Below are positions 29,557 to 40,300 of a DNA stretch of 64,000 nt, piece after piece. A model generated the notes under the pieces. That model was not told where the DNA came from, ran no database searches, and was given only the letters and a program-made list of their open reading frames with translations. The DNA comes from Xanthobacteraceae bacterium. Its GTDB lineage: Bacteria; Pseudomonadota; Alphaproteobacteria; Rhizobiales; Xanthobacteraceae. The stretch lies in assembly GCA_019635585.1 (NCBI GenBank), contig JAHBZE010000001.1:1674001-1738000 (forward strand), read 5' to 3'. Position 1 is the first letter of the stretch. Every line of letters begins with the position of its first letter. The position numbers and the translations under genes are program-made.

Positions 29557-29895
29557 CTAGAGCGCGTTGTTGTCGGTTTCGCCGGTGCGGATGCGGATCG
29601 CGCGTTCGATCGAGGTGACGAAAATCTTGCCGTCGCCGATCTGGCCGGTCTTTGCGGATTTCACGATGGCGTCGACGACCCGGTCCGCATTCGCGGAGGT
29701 CACGCCGATTTCGAGCCGCACCTTCGGCAGAAAGTGGATCGCGTATTCGGCTCCGCGATAGATTTCGGTGTGGCCCTTCTGGCGGCCGTAGCCCTTCACC
29801 TCGGAAACGGTGATGCCCTGCACGCCGACGGCGGCGAGCGCGTCGCGCACCTCTTCTAGCTTGAAGGGTTTGATGACGGCGATGATCAGCTTCAT
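29557..29895 (-). CDS. glnK: Nitrogen regulatory P-II protein GlnK, copy 2
   Basis: Second P-II signal protein, 112 residues, starting [20 protein letters not shown] with the same T-loop [11 protein letters not shown] (Y51) and [14 protein letters not shown] 29895 has GGGGGAG just upstream; the frame is open further back but without homology. Differences from copy 1 cluster in the region following the T-loop (AIHFLPKVRLEIGVTSANAD against [18 protein letters not shown]), which may tune partner choice. It is paired with amtB copy 2. A degenerate sigma-54-like site is discussed under findings. Confidence 0.95.
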   Translation of the reverse strand: MKLIIAVIKPFKLEEVRDALAAVGVQGITVSEVKGYGRQKGHTEIYRGAEYAIHFLPKVRLEIGVTSANADRVVDAIVKSAKTGQIGDGKIFVTSIERAIRIRTGETDNNAL

Positions 29896-30085
29896 AAGCG
29901 CTCCCCCGATGCCGCCGGTTGTTTTTATGAAGAAGTGACGCCGGCAGGCTGCCGCCCAAAATTGAGGCGGCGTTCGCTGCACAGATTATCGGCGTTTCGC
30001 CAGAATTTTAAGCGGGCGGGAGTGCTCGGCGCCGCTTTTTGGGCAGCGCGCGGTGCGCCGCGATTTTTGAAATTTCGGCCGCTTC

Positions 30086-30967
30086 CTAGGGCTTTTTCTT
30101 CTCGAAATTCGGATCTTTCTTCCGAATCAGCCCTTCCTGAGCCACGGAAGCGACCAAAGTACCGTCGCGGGTGAAAAACTGGCCGCGTGAGAAGCCGCGG
30201 GCGTTATTGGCGTTCGGTGAATCCTGTGAATAGAGAATCCATTCGTCGGCCCTGAACGGCCGGTGGAACCAGAGTGCATGGTCGAGGCTCGCCGGCTGGA
30301 TCGAGCGCGAGAATACCGAGCGCCCGTGCGGGATGAGCGAAGCATCCAAAAGCCCCATGTCGGAGGCGTAAGCCAAGACACAGCGATGGATCACCGGGTC
30401 GTCGGGAAGCGGCGCAATCGACTTCATCCAGACATTGAATTTCGGCTCGCGGTAATCCTTCGAGAGATAGCGCATGTATTCGACCGGGCGCATCTCGATC
30501 GGACGCGGGCGCTCGTAATATTTCCGCACCGCCTCGGGCAGCATCGGCATCACTTTCTCGCGGATGTCTTTTTCGCTCGCGAGCTGTTCGGGCATTGGCA
30601 CCTTCGGCATCTCGGCCTGATGCTCGTAGCCGTCTTCGACTTTGTGAAACGAAACCCCCATCGAGAAAATCGCTTCGCCGTGCTGGATCGCTTTTACCCA
30701 GCGCGTGGTGAAGCTGCCGCCGTCGCGGATGCGATCGACTTCGTAGATGATCGGCGCCTTCGGGTCGCCGCCGAGCAGAAAATACGCGTGCAGCGAATGG
30801 CACTGGCGGTCGGGTACGGTGCGATAGGCCGCGACCAGCGCCTGGCCGATCACCTGGCCGCCGAAGACGCGCGTGAAGGTGTCCTTCGGCGAGTAGCCGC
30901 GAAACAAATTCACCTCGAGCGTTTCGAGATCGAGGATTTCGAGCAGCGACTGGACCGGCTTTTCCAT
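30086..30967 (-). CDS. tesB: Acyl-CoA thioesterase II (TesB)
   Basis: Hydrolyses acyl-CoA to free fatty acid and CoA. The 293-residue product is a double hotdog protein: DTFTRVFGGQVIGQALVAAY, HSLHAYFLLGGDPKAPIIYE and RDGGSFTTRWVKAIQHGEAI in the first half; LDHALWFHRPFRADEWILY and NNARGFSRGQFFTRDGTLVA in the second. Length and blocks match TesB. It is divergent from the FAD hydroxylase gene across 64 bp. Confidence 0.94.
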   Translation of the reverse strand: MEKPVQSLLEILDLETLEVNLFRGYSPKDTFTRVFGGQVIGQALVAAYRTVPDRQCHSLHAYFLLGGDPKAPIIYEVDRIRDGGSFTTRWVKAIQHGEAIFSMGVSFHKVEDGYEHQAEMPKVPMPEQLASEKDIREKVMPMLPEAVRKYYERPRPIEMRPVEYMRYLSKDYREPKFNVWMKSIAPLPDDPVIHRCVLAYASDMGLLDASLIPHGRSVFSRSIQPASLDHALWFHRPFRADEWILYSQDSPNANNARGFSRGQFFTRDGTLVASVAQEGLIRKKDPNFEKKKP

Positions 30968-31031
30968 CGGTAAACCTTCATTTACAGCCCGCGGGTTGCC
31001 GCGGAAGGTCTAACCTACTTATCTTGCCGCC

Positions 31032-32258
31032 ATGAACAAGCAAATGCCGGATAAGCCGCTGGACGTTGCCATCGCGGGAGCGGGTATCGCGGGCGCGGCG
31101 CTGGGCGTCGCGCTGAAGCAGACGCTGGGCGGCGGCTTTTCGGTGGCGATGTTCGATCCGGCGCTCGCGCGTGAGCCCGCGCGCGACGACCGTGTGGTTG
31201 CGATCGCGGGCGGTGCGCGGCGGTTGTTCGAGGCGCTCGGCGTGTGGGAGCGGCTCGTCGAGGCACAGCCAATCCGCGCCATGGAAATTACCGACTCCAA
31301 GTTATCCGATGCGGTGCGCCAGACCTTCCTCGAGTTTTCCGAAGACGAGGAGGGCGAGCCCTTCGCACACATGGTGGAGAACCGCGCGCTGATCGTCGCG
31401 CTGCGGGAAGCGGCGGAAGAGGCCGGGATCGAACTTGTCGCTTCCGGGATCGATTCGTATTTGGCGGACGAAAGCTTCGCGACTTTCTCTTCCGGCGAAA
31501 AACAATATCGCGCGCGGTTGCTTGCCGCCGCCGACGGTGCGCAATCGCGGCTGCGTTCGCTTGCAAAGATTCAGACGATCGCGCGCGGCTACGACCAGTC
31601 CGGCATCGTCGCGACCATCGGGCATGCGCGCGAACACGACAGCAAGGCCGTGCAACATTTCCTGCCGAGCGGCTCGTTTGCGATCCTGCCGCTGACGGGA
31701 AAGCGCTCGTCCATCGTCTGGACCGAGGCCAGCGCGGAAGCAAAACGCATCGTCGCGCTGCCGCCGGCGGAGTTTCTCGCCGAACTCGAATTGCGTTTCG
31801 GGCTGCAACTCGGCGAACTCGAAGTGCTGTCGCCCGCGCGCGCGTACCCGTTGCAGATATCGATTGCGCGTTCGTTCATCGCCGAGCGGCTCGCGCTCGT
31901 CGGCGACGCGGCGCATGTCATTCATCCGCTCGCCGGGCAGGGACTGAACATGGGCCTGCGCGATGTTGCGGCACTCGCCGAGTGCATCGCGGACAATGCG
32001 CGGCTGGGGCTTGATCCCGGTGCGCCGGAACTGCTTTCGCGCTACCAGCGCTGGCGCCGCGCGGATACGGTGGCGATGGGGCTTGCGACCGACGGGCTCA
32101 ATCGTCTTTTTTCGAACGACTCGACACCGCTGAAATATCTGCGCGACCTGGGTCTCGGCATCGTCGACCGCGCGCCCGCGCTCAAAAAGTTTTTCGCCCG
32201 CGAGGCGGCGGGCCTCACGGGCGATGTACCAAAGCTCTTGCGCGGAGAGTTTATTTAA
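31032..32258 (+). CDS. FAD-dependent ubiquinone-biosynthesis-type hydroxylase (UbiH/Coq6 family)
   Basis: Aromatic-ring monooxygenase of ubiquinone assembly. The 408-residue product has the FAD dinucleotide motif [17 protein letters not shown] near residue 12, the [19 protein letters not shown] segment typical of UbiH/Coq6, the middle [13 protein letters not shown] motif, and the second FAD motif [19 protein letters not shown]. Which ring position it hydroxylates (C1, C5 or C6; UbiH, UbiF, UbiI or UbiL type) cannot be read by eye. It converges on the Trm112 gene with a four-base overlap of stops. Confidence 0.87.
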   Translation: MNKQMPDKPLDVAIAGAGIAGAALGVALKQTLGGGFSVAMFDPALAREPARDDRVVAIAGGARRLFEALGVWERLVEAQPIRAMEITDSKLSDAVRQTFLEFSEDEEGEPFAHMVENRALIVALREAAEEAGIELVASGIDSYLADESFATFSSGEKQYRARLLAAADGAQSRLRSLAKIQTIARGYDQSGIVATIGHAREHDSKAVQHFLPSGSFAILPLTGKRSSIVWTEASAEAKRIVALPPAEFLAELELRFGLQLGELEVLSPARAYPLQISIARSFIAERLALVGDAAHVIHPLAGQGLNMGLRDVAALAECIADNARLGLDPGAPELLSRYQRWRRADTVAMGLATDGLNRLFSNDSTPLKYLRDLGLGIVDRAPALKKFFAREAAGLTGDVPKLLRGEFI

Positions 32259-32443
32259 TCCGCGAGCGGGCGGGCTTCCTCCGGCAGCATGATCGGAATG
32301 CCGTCGCGGATCGGATAGATCAGCTTTGCCGCGCGCGAGACCAGCACCTGCTTTTCGGCATCGTATTCCAGCGGACCCTTGGTCACGGGGCATACGAGAA
32401 TTTCCAGAAGCTTGGGATCGACGGTGTGACGGTCGGTGTTCAT
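32255..32443 (-). CDS. Trm112-family (UPF0434/YcaR-like) small protein
   Basis: A 62-residue protein with [17 protein letters not shown] and [18 protein letters not shown], the Trm112 zinc-ribbon-like fold. Eukaryotic Trm112 activates methyltransferases; the bacterial role is not established. ATG 32443 ([11 protein letters not shown]) has TGGAGAA five bases ahead and is preferred over 32458. Only one cysteine remains, so a metal site is unlikely. It lies downstream of the Lon N-domain gene in the same direction. Confidence 0.9.
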   Translation of the reverse strand: MNTDRHTVDPKLLEILVCPVTKGPLEYDAEKQVLVSRAAKLIYPIRDGIPIMLPEEARPLAD

Positions 32444-32491
32444 CAGGTTCTCCAGCAATCGCGGGGAAGATCAGCGCAATAAACGCCGATA

Positions 32492-33163
32492 CTACTGCAA
32501 GGTTCCGTTTTCTTCACCTTCGCCTGCGGCGAGCGTGATTTCGGTGGCTGCGACAAGAAGCTGCGCACGCGTTTTCAGATCACGTGCCTCGAGCAGCGCT
32601 TGTTTCTCGCGGACACCGAAGGGCGACATCAGGGAAAGACCGTTGACCAGCGCCTCGGTCGGCGCCTGCTTGATGCCGGACCAGTCGGCCTCGATCGAAT
32701 TCGCGGCGAGATAATTCGCGAGCGTTTTCAGAAGCGACTCGCGATCGACTTCGTCTTCGCCTAGCCCCTGCACGAGATCTTCCGCGAACAGGCCGTAATC
32801 GACCTTGCACTGGCGGTAGGGCGTCGTCACCGTGAGCTCCTCGACCACGCGAAAGCGCGCGATGCCGGTGAGGATAACCGAGTAGCGCCCGTCGCCGCTC
32901 TCGCCGAAATTCGTGAGCCGTCCGACGCATCCGACCGGATAAAGCGGCGGCACTTTCTCCGCGCCTTCTTCGGGCTCGTTCGGCTGGATCATGCCGATCA
33001 CGCGCTCGCCCTGGATCGCATCCTCGATCATCTGGAGATAGCGCGGTTCGAAAATATTAAGCGGCAGTTCCACGCGGGGAAGCAGCAACGCGCGCGGCAG
33101 CGGAAACACCGGAATGATGTCCGGGATATCCTTCGGCGAACGATAGGGATTGTTGATCGCCAT
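32492..33163 (-). CDS. Lon N-terminal (LAN/PUA-like) domain protein
   Basis: A 223-residue protein consisting of the substrate-binding domain of Lon without ATPase or protease parts: IIPVFPLPRALLLPRVELPL, NIFEPRYLQMIEDAIQGER and PVGCVGRLTNF. Stand-alone forms are common in alphaproteobacteria and uncharacterised. It begins 15 bp after the CnoX-like gene and is followed by the Trm112-like gene, so the three probably form one transcript. Confidence 0.9.
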   Translation of the reverse strand: MAINNPYRSPKDIPDIIPVFPLPRALLLPRVELPLNIFEPRYLQMIEDAIQGERVIGMIQPNEPEEGAEKVPPLYPVGCVGRLTNFGESGDGRYSVILTGIARFRVVEELTVTTPYRQCKVDYGLFAEDLVQGLGEDEVDRESLLKTLANYLAANSIEADWSGIKQAPTEALVNGLSLMSPFGVREKQALLEARDLKTRAQLLVAATEITLAAGEGEENGTLQ

Positions 33164-33178
33164 TCGCTGCTTTCGCTC

Positions 33179-34099
33179 TTACGAGAATAGAATCGTCGAA
33201 AGTTTCTTGCGCGCGTCGACGGTCGCTTCGTCCATCGGCCCCCAGGCGTCGAAGAATTGCAGCAACTGCTTGCGCGCGGCTTCGTCGTTCCACTTGCGGT
33301 CTTTCTTGATGATCGCGAGTAGATGCTCGGCGGCCTTCGCCTTCTCGCCTTTCGCGCTCAGCGAAATAGCGAGATCGAGACGAGCCTGATGATCGTCCGG
33401 GTTCGCATTCACTTTTGCCTCGAGATCACCGCCTTCGCTGCTCACTTTGCCGGCCTGCTCGGCGAGATCGAGCGCTGCTTTGGCGGCGGTGATCGCAGGC
33501 GCCACGGTCTTGTCTTTCGAAGCGTCCGCCGGAATCAGCGCGAAAGTTTCCTGCGCCTGTTCGAGATCGCCGGCCGCGATATGGCAGCGCACGAGACCCG
33601 CAAGCGCGCGGGCATTCGTAGGCTCTTCCGTGAGCACTTCAGCGAAGAGCGAGGTCGCATCCTCGAATTCATTAGCGGCAAGTTTCGCCTCGGCTTCGTT
33701 GAGCAATTCGGTCGAAGGATTGGTCTTGCCGGTGAGGCGCTCGATAAAAGCGGTGACCTGACCCTCGGGTAGCGCGCCGACGAAGCCATCCACCGGTTGG
33801 CCTTTATCGAAAGCAAAGACCGCCGGAATCGACTGGATGCCGAGCTGCCCCGGAATTTGCGGGTGCTTGTCGATGTCCATCTTCACGAGCTTCACCGCGC
33901 CGCCGGCGGCGCGCACGGCCTTTTCGAGAATCGGGGTCAGCGTCTTGCAGGGCCCGCACCACTCGGCCCAGAAATCCACGAGGACCGGGCGCTTCTTCGA
34001 TTCCTCGACCACGTCCTTCATAAAGGTCTGGGTCGTGGTGTCGGAAACCAGATCGCCTGCAGCAGGGGCCGCGGCGCCGTTTCCCGGATTCAACTCCAT
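33179..34099 (-). CDS. CnoX/YbbN-like thioredoxin with TPR region
   Basis: Chaperone-holdase type thioredoxin, 306 residues. The N-terminal thioredoxin domain keeps a full active site, VDFWAEWCGPCKTLTPIL, and the cis-proline region LGIQSIPAVFAF; the rest is a helical TPR-like part (ALAGLVRCHIAAGDLEQAQE, DHQARLDLAISLSAKGEKAK). In E. coli CnoX works with GroEL/DnaK and lacks the second cysteine; here CGPC is intact, so redox activity is likely. ATG 34099 has AGGAG seven bases upstream and is preferred over 34159. Confidence 0.9.
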   Translation of the reverse strand: MELNPGNGAAAPAAGDLVSDTTTQTFMKDVVEESKKRPVLVDFWAEWCGPCKTLTPILEKAVRAAGGAVKLVKMDIDKHPQIPGQLGIQSIPAVFAFDKGQPVDGFVGALPEGQVTAFIERLTGKTNPSTELLNEAEAKLAANEFEDATSLFAEVLTEEPTNARALAGLVRCHIAAGDLEQAQETFALIPADASKDKTVAPAITAAKAALDLAEQAGKVSSEGGDLEAKVNANPDDHQARLDLAISLSAKGEKAKAAEHLLAIIKKDRKWNDEAARKQLLQFFDAWGPMDEATVDARKKLSTILFS

Positions 34100-34282
34100 A
34101 TTTCGCTCCTGATGGGCGGGTTCCGGACCATAAATGGGGTCCGAAGCGCTCGAAAGCAAATCGCGATGTCCGGAATGCCGGGCAAGCTGCGTTAATCCTC
34201 GGCATATCGAAGGTGTTGCGCGGGCCGGGTCTTTTGCCTAGAACCCCGCTCTACCCGGCGGGGGCGACCCCGCCAACCGGAT

Positions 34283-34357
<75 letters not shown>

Positions 34358-34369
34358 ATTTCTCCAAAA

Positions 34370-34786
34370 TCAGCCGCCGATTATGTGCAGCACGATTTCG
34401 CGCGCATGCGGGCGCGCGCGGTGCTCGAACAGATAAATCCCCTGCCAGGTGCCGAGCACCGGACGGCCGTCCACGATTGGAATTGAAAGACTGGTCTGGG
34501 TGAGCGCTGCGCGCAGATGCGCGGGCATGTCGTCGGGGCCTTCCGCCGCATGGATATAGAGGTCCGATTCTGGCGCGATGCGCTCGAAATAATTCTGCAT
34601 ATCAGTCTGCACATCGGGATCAGCGTTCTCCTGAATCAAGAGCGATGCCGAGGTGTGGCGGCAATAGACGGTGAGCAGGCCGGTCGAGAATTTTTCGGAA
34701 GCAAGCCAGCGCAGCACCTGATGCGTAAACTCGACGAGGCCGCGGCCTTTGGTTTCGATCATCAGCGTGTGCGTTGCCTGACGCAT
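34370..34786 (-). CDS. YjbQ-family protein (UPF0047)
   Basis: A 138-residue single-domain protein with VYCRHTSASLLIQENADPDV and the C-terminal GTWQGIYLFEHRARPHARE, the histidine-rich signature of YjbQ. The family has been described as having weak thiamine-phosphate synthase activity; physiological role is unsure. It converges on tRNA-Gly with 12 bp between and follows ggt by 15 bp. Confidence 0.92.
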   Translation of the reverse strand: MRQATHTLMIETKGRGLVEFTHQVLRWLASEKFSTGLLTVYCRHTSASLLIQENADPDVQTDMQNYFERIAPESDLYIHAAEGPDDMPAHLRAALTQTSLSIPIVDGRPVLGTWQGIYLFEHRARPHAREIVLHIIGG

Positions 34787-34801
34787 GTTGGATGTCCCGC
34801 T

Positions 34802-36571
34802 CTAATGTCCCGCGGCGAGCGTGCCGATATAGCGCGGATCGGAAACGCCGGTGATGCCTTCGGGTGTGACCAGAATCGAATTCGCCGCGCCGATACTGAA
34901 CGGAAAGAAGTTCACCTTGTGGCCGTAGCGCGCGAGTGTTGCCATGCCCTCCGGCTTCATGAAATGCTCGAGCGCGCGCTCGGCGCGGATTTCGTCCGGC
35001 ATCCACTGATGATGGAAGCGCGGCAGCAACACCGCGTCGGCGACGCTGAGCTTGTGATCAATCACGCCGGAGACGACGCGCAAGACGGTGGTGATGATGG
35101 TCGAGCCGCCGGGCGATCCGGTGACGAGAAAGACTTTGCCGTCCTTCAGCAAGATCGCAGGCGTCATCGAGGAGAGCGGCTTCTTGTTCGGTCCGGGCGC
35201 GTTCGCAGCGCCCCCGATCAGGCCGAACGCGTTCGGCACGCCGGGCGCGAGCGAAAAATCGTCAAGCTCGTTGTTGAGCAGCACGCCGGTGCCTTCCGCA
35301 ACTAGGCCGAGCCCGAAATTCAGATTCAGCGTAACGGTGGCGGCGACCGCGTTGCCGTACTGATCGAGCACGGAATAATGCGTGGTGTTGTCACCTTCCT
35401 TCTTCGGCGTGACACCTGCGCGGATTTTGGAGGAAGGCGTCGTGCGCTCGAGATCGATCGTCGCACGGACTTTCGCCGCATACTCTTTTGACGTCAGCCG
35501 CGTCAGCGGCACGTTCACGAAAGATGGATCGCCGAAAAACTCGGCGCGGTCGGCATAGGCGCGCTTCATCGCCTCGACCATGAGATGCACGGTTTCCGGC
35601 GCATTCGGCCCGTGTTTGGATAGATCATAGCCTTCGAGAATGTTGAGCAATTCGATCAGCAGCGCGCCGCCGGAGGAAGGCGGCGGCATCGAAAGCACGT
35701 CATAGCCGCGATAGTTGCCGCGCACGGCTTCCAGCACTTCGGTCCTGTATTGTGCGAGATCGTTCGCGGTCATGACGCCGTCGGCTGCGCGCACGGCGGC
35801 TGCGATTTTTTCCGCGATCTCGCCGCGATAGAAGGCGTCCGGCCCGCGTTTCGCAATCGCTTCCAGCGTATTGGCGAGATCGCTTTGCACGAGCGTGTCG
35901 CCGTGCTTCAGCGGTACGCCGTCTTTCGCGAAAATCTTCGCGGTCGAAGGCCAGCGGAGCAGAGTCCGCTGAAAGAATGTAATAGATCGCTCCAGATCGC
36001 TTTCGACCGGAATGCCGCCGCGCGCAAGCTTGATCGCGGGCGCGATTAGCTCAGCAAGCGTGAATTTGCCGGAGCCGAATTTTTCGAGCGCGGTCGCAAG
36101 TCCCGACACGCTGCCCGGCACGCCGACGCCAAGCCCAGTGCGAAGCGATTTCGCAATATCCGGCTTGCCTGTTTCATCGAGAAAACTTTTCGCGCTGATA
36201 GCGGCGGGTGCAACTTCACGGAAGTCGAGCGCGACGGCCTGCTTCTTTTCCGCGAGCCAGATCACGAAGAAACCGCCGCCGCCGAGATTGCCCGCGCGCG
36301 GATGGGTCACCGCGAGTGTAAAACCCACGGCAACAGCGGCATCGACCGCGTTGCCGCCTCTTTGCAGCACATCGAGACCGACGCGGGTCGCGATCGCATC
36401 TTGCGTCGTGACCATGCCGTGTTTTGCGACGACGGGCGCGACTTTACCCGCGAGCCTCGTGATGTCGGTCGCAGGATCGGGAGCGTTCTGTGCGAGCGAA
36501 TGCGAGGCGAGCGCGGCGAAAAAGGCCGCGATGCCAAGGAGCCGCAGCGCTGGATGATAGATCGCACGCAA
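34802..36571 (-). CDS. ggt: Gamma-glutamyltransferase
   Basis: Periplasmic enzyme that cleaves glutathione and transfers gamma-glutamyl groups; made as a proenzyme that self-cleaves. The product has a signal peptide (LRLLGIAAFFAALASHSLAQ), the large-subunit block HGMVTTQDAIATRVGLDVL, RAGNLGGGGFFVIW, and the autoprocessing threonine in NTTHYSVLDQYGN near residue 395, followed by LLNNELDDFS and GSPGGSTIITTVL. No ATG lies at a sensible place; TTG 36571, 17 bp after the preceding stop with GAGACGGG ahead, gives 589 residues. The frame is open to 36835 but that part overlaps the AhpD-like gene. The start is inferred. Confidence 0.9.
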   Translation of the reverse strand: MRAIYHPALRLLGIAAFFAALASHSLAQNAPDPATDITRLAGKVAPVVAKHGMVTTQDAIATRVGLDVLQRGGNAVDAAVAVGFTLAVTHPRAGNLGGGGFFVIWLAEKKQAVALDFREVAPAAISAKSFLDETGKPDIAKSLRTGLGVGVPGSVSGLATALEKFGSGKFTLAELIAPAIKLARGGIPVESDLERSITFFQRTLLRWPSTAKIFAKDGVPLKHGDTLVQSDLANTLEAIAKRGPDAFYRGEIAEKIAAAVRAADGVMTANDLAQYRTEVLEAVRGNYRGYDVLSMPPPSSGGALLIELLNILEGYDLSKHGPNAPETVHLMVEAMKRAYADRAEFFGDPSFVNVPLTRLTSKEYAAKVRATIDLERTTPSSKIRAGVTPKKEGDNTTHYSVLDQYGNAVAATVTLNLNFGLGLVAEGTGVLLNNELDDFSLAPGVPNAFGLIGGAANAPGPNKKPLSSMTPAILLKDGKVFLVTGSPGGSTIITTVLRVVSGVIDHKLSVADAVLLPRFHHQWMPDEIRAERALEHFMKPEGMATLARYGHKVNFFPFSIGAANSILVTPEGITGVSDPRYIGTLAAGH

Positions 36572-36587
36572 GAGAGTTACGCCCGTC

Positions 36588-37187
36588 TCAGCGCGCCATC
36601 GAATAATATTCCGGGTTCGGCTCGTTGCCGGTCGCGGTCGCGAGCCGGTTCGACATGTTGAAGAATGCGGCGACCGCGGAAATATCCCAGATGTCGCGCT
36701 CCGTGAATCCGGCCTTGCGAAGGGCCGCGCGATCTTCCTCGCCGACTTCCCACGGCGTCTCGGTGAGCTTCCACGAGAAATCCAGCATCGCGCGGGTGCG
36801 CGCATCGAGTTCGGCGGCGCGGTAATTCGCGACAAAGGTTTCCGCCAGCATCGGATCGCCGATGAGTTTGCGCAGCACCGCGCCGTGCGCGACGAGGCAA
36901 TAATGGCAATGGTTCGCGGAGGAGACGACGACCGCGATCATTTCGCGTTCGATCTTGGAAAGTCCCGATTTCGCAAGCATCAGGTCGTCCGACATCGCGA
37001 CGAAGGCCTTGAGTTTCGCCAGATCGAACGAATAGGCCCGCAGCACGTTGGGGATGAAGCCGAGCTTTTCCTGACACTTGGCGAAATAAGCCTGCATCGC
37101 CTCGTCGAGTTCGGCGGGCGAAAGGTCGAGTGCGATCACCTTTTCGCGTTTTGCTCCGGCTTTCGCGGTTTCGGTCGCTGCCTTCAT
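36588..37187 (-). CDS. Peroxidase-related AhpD-like (carboxymuconolactone decarboxylase family) enzyme
   Basis: A 199-residue AhpD-fold protein with the redox motif NHCHYCLVAHG (CxxC then histidine) preceded by KIEREMIAVVVSSA. Members reduce peroxides or partner with thiol systems. ATG 37187 has AAGGAC eight bases upstream and is where homology begins; the frame is open to 37436. It ends just before ggt, and the two are likely co-transcribed, linking a thiol enzyme with glutathione turnover (inference). It is divergent from the glutamate dehydrogenase gene. Confidence 0.9.
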   Translation of the reverse strand: MKAATETAKAGAKREKVIALDLSPAELDEAMQAYFAKCQEKLGFIPNVLRAYSFDLAKLKAFVAMSDDLMLAKSGLSKIEREMIAVVVSSANHCHYCLVAHGAVLRKLIGDPMLAETFVANYRAAELDARTRAMLDFSWKLTETPWEVGEEDRAALRKAGFTERDIWDISAVAAFFNMSNRLATATGNEPNPEYYSMAR

Positions 37188-37221
37188 GGGGATGTCCTTT
37201 TTGGCGTTTAGAGCGAGACTA

Positions 37222-37242
37222 TCAGCCGGAAAGCCCGGCTGA
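37222..37242. promoter_or_regulatory. 8-bp dyad in the divergent AhpD-like / GDH intergenic region
   Basis: TCAGCCGG-AAAGC-CCGGCTGA, a perfect inverted repeat in the 160-bp gap between divergent starts. It may be an operator shared by both genes; no known regulator site was recognised. Confidence 0.3.
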
Positions 37243-37347
37243 AACCGCGGCCCCTCGACAGCAGGTGCGCGGAGGCGGAAACTCATTGGAAACCGGCGCC
37301 GCGACTCGCGAGAACGGCCGGGCTTCCAGGGGCAGGAAGGCGGCGGA

Positions 37348-40300
37348 ATGAACATCGCGGAAAAGTTCGCGGGCAGCGGCAATCCCGATATCGAAGCCCT
37401 GCTACGCGAGGCGGCCAAGCTCGGAGCCGCGGCCAAGCTGCCGCCGGATTTTGTCGCCGCATTGTTCGGGGCGGCCTCGCCCGAGGATCTCGCGCCTTAT
37501 TCGCCGGCGGAAATTTCCGCGCTGGCCGCAAAAAGCTACGCGCATCTTGCGAAGCGCGCGCCCGGCCACGCCGATATCCAGATTTATAATCCGGCGCCGG
37601 CGGGCGAGGGGACCGCGCTTGCCGCGATCACCGTGATCGAGATCGCGAATGACGACATGCCATTCCTGCTCGATTCGGTCACCGGCGAGCTTTCCGAGCA
37701 GGGGCTTTCGCTGCGGCTCGCCGTGCATCCAATATTTTCCGTCGAGCGCAACGACAGCGGCAAGCTCGAGGAATGGCGCGGGCTTGCCAAGGACGGCAAG
37801 AAGAAGCGCCGCGAGAGTTTCATCCATATTCATGCCGACCGCATCGACGAGCCGCGGCACGCGAAGATCGTGGGCGCGCTGCGCGCGGCACTCGACGACG
37901 TGCGCGTCTGTGTCGCCGATTGGCCGAAGATGATCGAATATGCCGACGAGGTGATCGACGGCCTGCAGAAGAAGTCGCATCCGCTGCCGGAGGAAGAACT
38001 CGCCGAAGCGGTCGCCTTCATGAAATGGCTACGCGACGGGCAGTTCACGTTTTTAGGCTGCCGCGACAATATCGTGATGGGTAGCGGCGAGAACTTCGCG
38101 CTCGAACCGCAATACGAATCCGGACTTGGCATCCTGCGCAGCCGCGACATTCGCGTTTTGAGCCGCGCGGGCGAGCCGGTTTCGACCAGCGCGGAATTGC
38201 GCGAATTCATGAAGCTGCCGCTGCCGCTGATCGTGACGAAAGCGAACCTGCGTTCGCGCGTGCATCGCCGTGCGCACATGGACTATGTCGGCATCAAGCG
38301 CTTCGACAAGAACGGCAAGCTTTCCGGCGAGCGGCGGATTGTCGGGCTGTTCACCTCGCCGGTCTATCGCGAATCGGTTTTCAAGATTCCGTATCTCCGG
38401 CGCAAAGCGGCCTTCGTGCTCGATCACGCGGGCTTCGCGCCGGAAAGCCATTCGGGCAAGGCGCTTGCGAACGTGCTCGAGACCTATCCGCGCGACGATC
38501 TGTTTCAGGTAGACCGCGATACGCTGCTGCGGTCCTCGCTCGCGATCTTGCAACTCGAAGAGCGGCCGCGGGTGCGCGTGCTCGCGCGGCGCGACCGCTT
38601 CAACCGTTTCGTGTCGGCGATCGTTTATGTGCCGCGCGAGCGCTACAACAGCGCGATCCGTGAGAAGATCGGCACCTATCTTGCGCGGATCTATCAGGGC
38701 CGCGTTTCCGCATTCTATCCCTACTTCCCCGACGGGCCGCTAACGCGTGTACATTTCATCATCGGGCGCGACTCCGGCGAAACGCCGAATCCCTCGCGGG
38801 AAGAGCTCGAAGCCGGCATCGCCGCGATCGTACGGAGCTGGCACGACGAATTTTCACAGGAATTGCTCGGCGCGTTCGATCCGGTGAAGGCGCGCGCGCT
38901 CGACGAAAAATACAAGGATGCGCTGTCGGCCGCTTATCGCGAAGCGTTCTCGGCCAAAGACGCGGTCGCCGACCTTCGCGTGATCGAGAATCTCTCGAAG
39001 GAGAAGCCGCTTGCGATCAATTTCTACCGCGCGGCGGAGGCGGAGAAGAACAGCGTCAACCTCAAAGTCTGGAATTGCGAGCGGCCGCTGCCGCTTTCCG
39101 AACGCGTGCCGCTGCTCGAGAATATGGGCTTTTCCGTCATCGACGAACGCACCTACACGATCGAACGCACGGCGGACACGGGCGGCGAAGTGTGGCTGCA
39201 CGACATGACGCTCATGCGTGCCGACGGCGAGCAACTCGACGCCGACGCGCTCGATGCGCGGCTCGAAGCGGCATTGATGGCGGTGCTGCAGGGACGCGCC
39301 GAGAACGACGGCTTTAATGCACTTGTTCTGAACGCCGGCATGCCGTGGCGCGACGTGACGCTTGTTCGTACTTTCGCGCGCTATTTGCGGCAGGCGGCGA
39401 TCCCCTACAGCCAGGACTACCTCTGGCAGACCGCGAACAAACACGCAGGCATTTCGCGCGATCTCGTTGCGCTGTTTCACGCGCGCTTCGATCCGCGCGA
39501 AGACGAGAGCGGACGCGCGGAAAAGGAAAAAGAAATTCGTGCGCGGATCGAGCAAGCACTTCGCGACGTACAGAGTCTCGATGAAGACCGCATCATGCGG
39601 CGCTTCGCCAATCTGATCGCTTCCGCCGTGCGGACGAATTTCTATCAGATCGCAAAAGACGGGAACCCTCGCCCCACGATCGCGGTCAAATTCGAAAGCC
39701 GTAAGATCGACGAGTTGCCGCTGCCGCGGCCTTTGTTCGAAATCTTCGTCTATTCACCGCGGGTCGAAGGCGTGCATCTTCGCTTCGGCAAGGTCGCGCG
39801 CGGCGGCATCCGCTGGTCCGACCGGCCGCAGGATTTCCGCACCGAGGTGCTCGGCCTCGTGAAGGCGCAGCAGGTGAAGAATGCGGTGATCGTGCCGGTC
39901 GGCGCGAAAGGCGGCTTCGTGCCGAAGCAGATGCCGCCGAGTCCTTCGCGCGACGTGTTCATGGCGGAGGGGACGGAGACCTATAAAATCTTCATCCGCT
40001 CGCTCCTCGAAATTACCGACAATCTTTCGGCTGAAGGCCAAGTCGTCCCGCCGGAAAACACCGTGCGCCACGACGCGGACGATCCCTATCTTGTGGTTGC
40101 CGCCGACAAGGGCACGGCGACATTCTCCGACACCGCGAACGCGCTTGCGATCGAGCACGGCTTCTGGCTCGGCGATGCTTTCGCGTCCGGCGGCTCTGCC
40201 GGTTACGACCACAAGAAGATGGGCATCACCGCGCGCGGTGCGTGGGAAGCGGTAAAGCGGCACTTCCGCGAGATGGATGTCGATATTTCGAAAACGCCGT

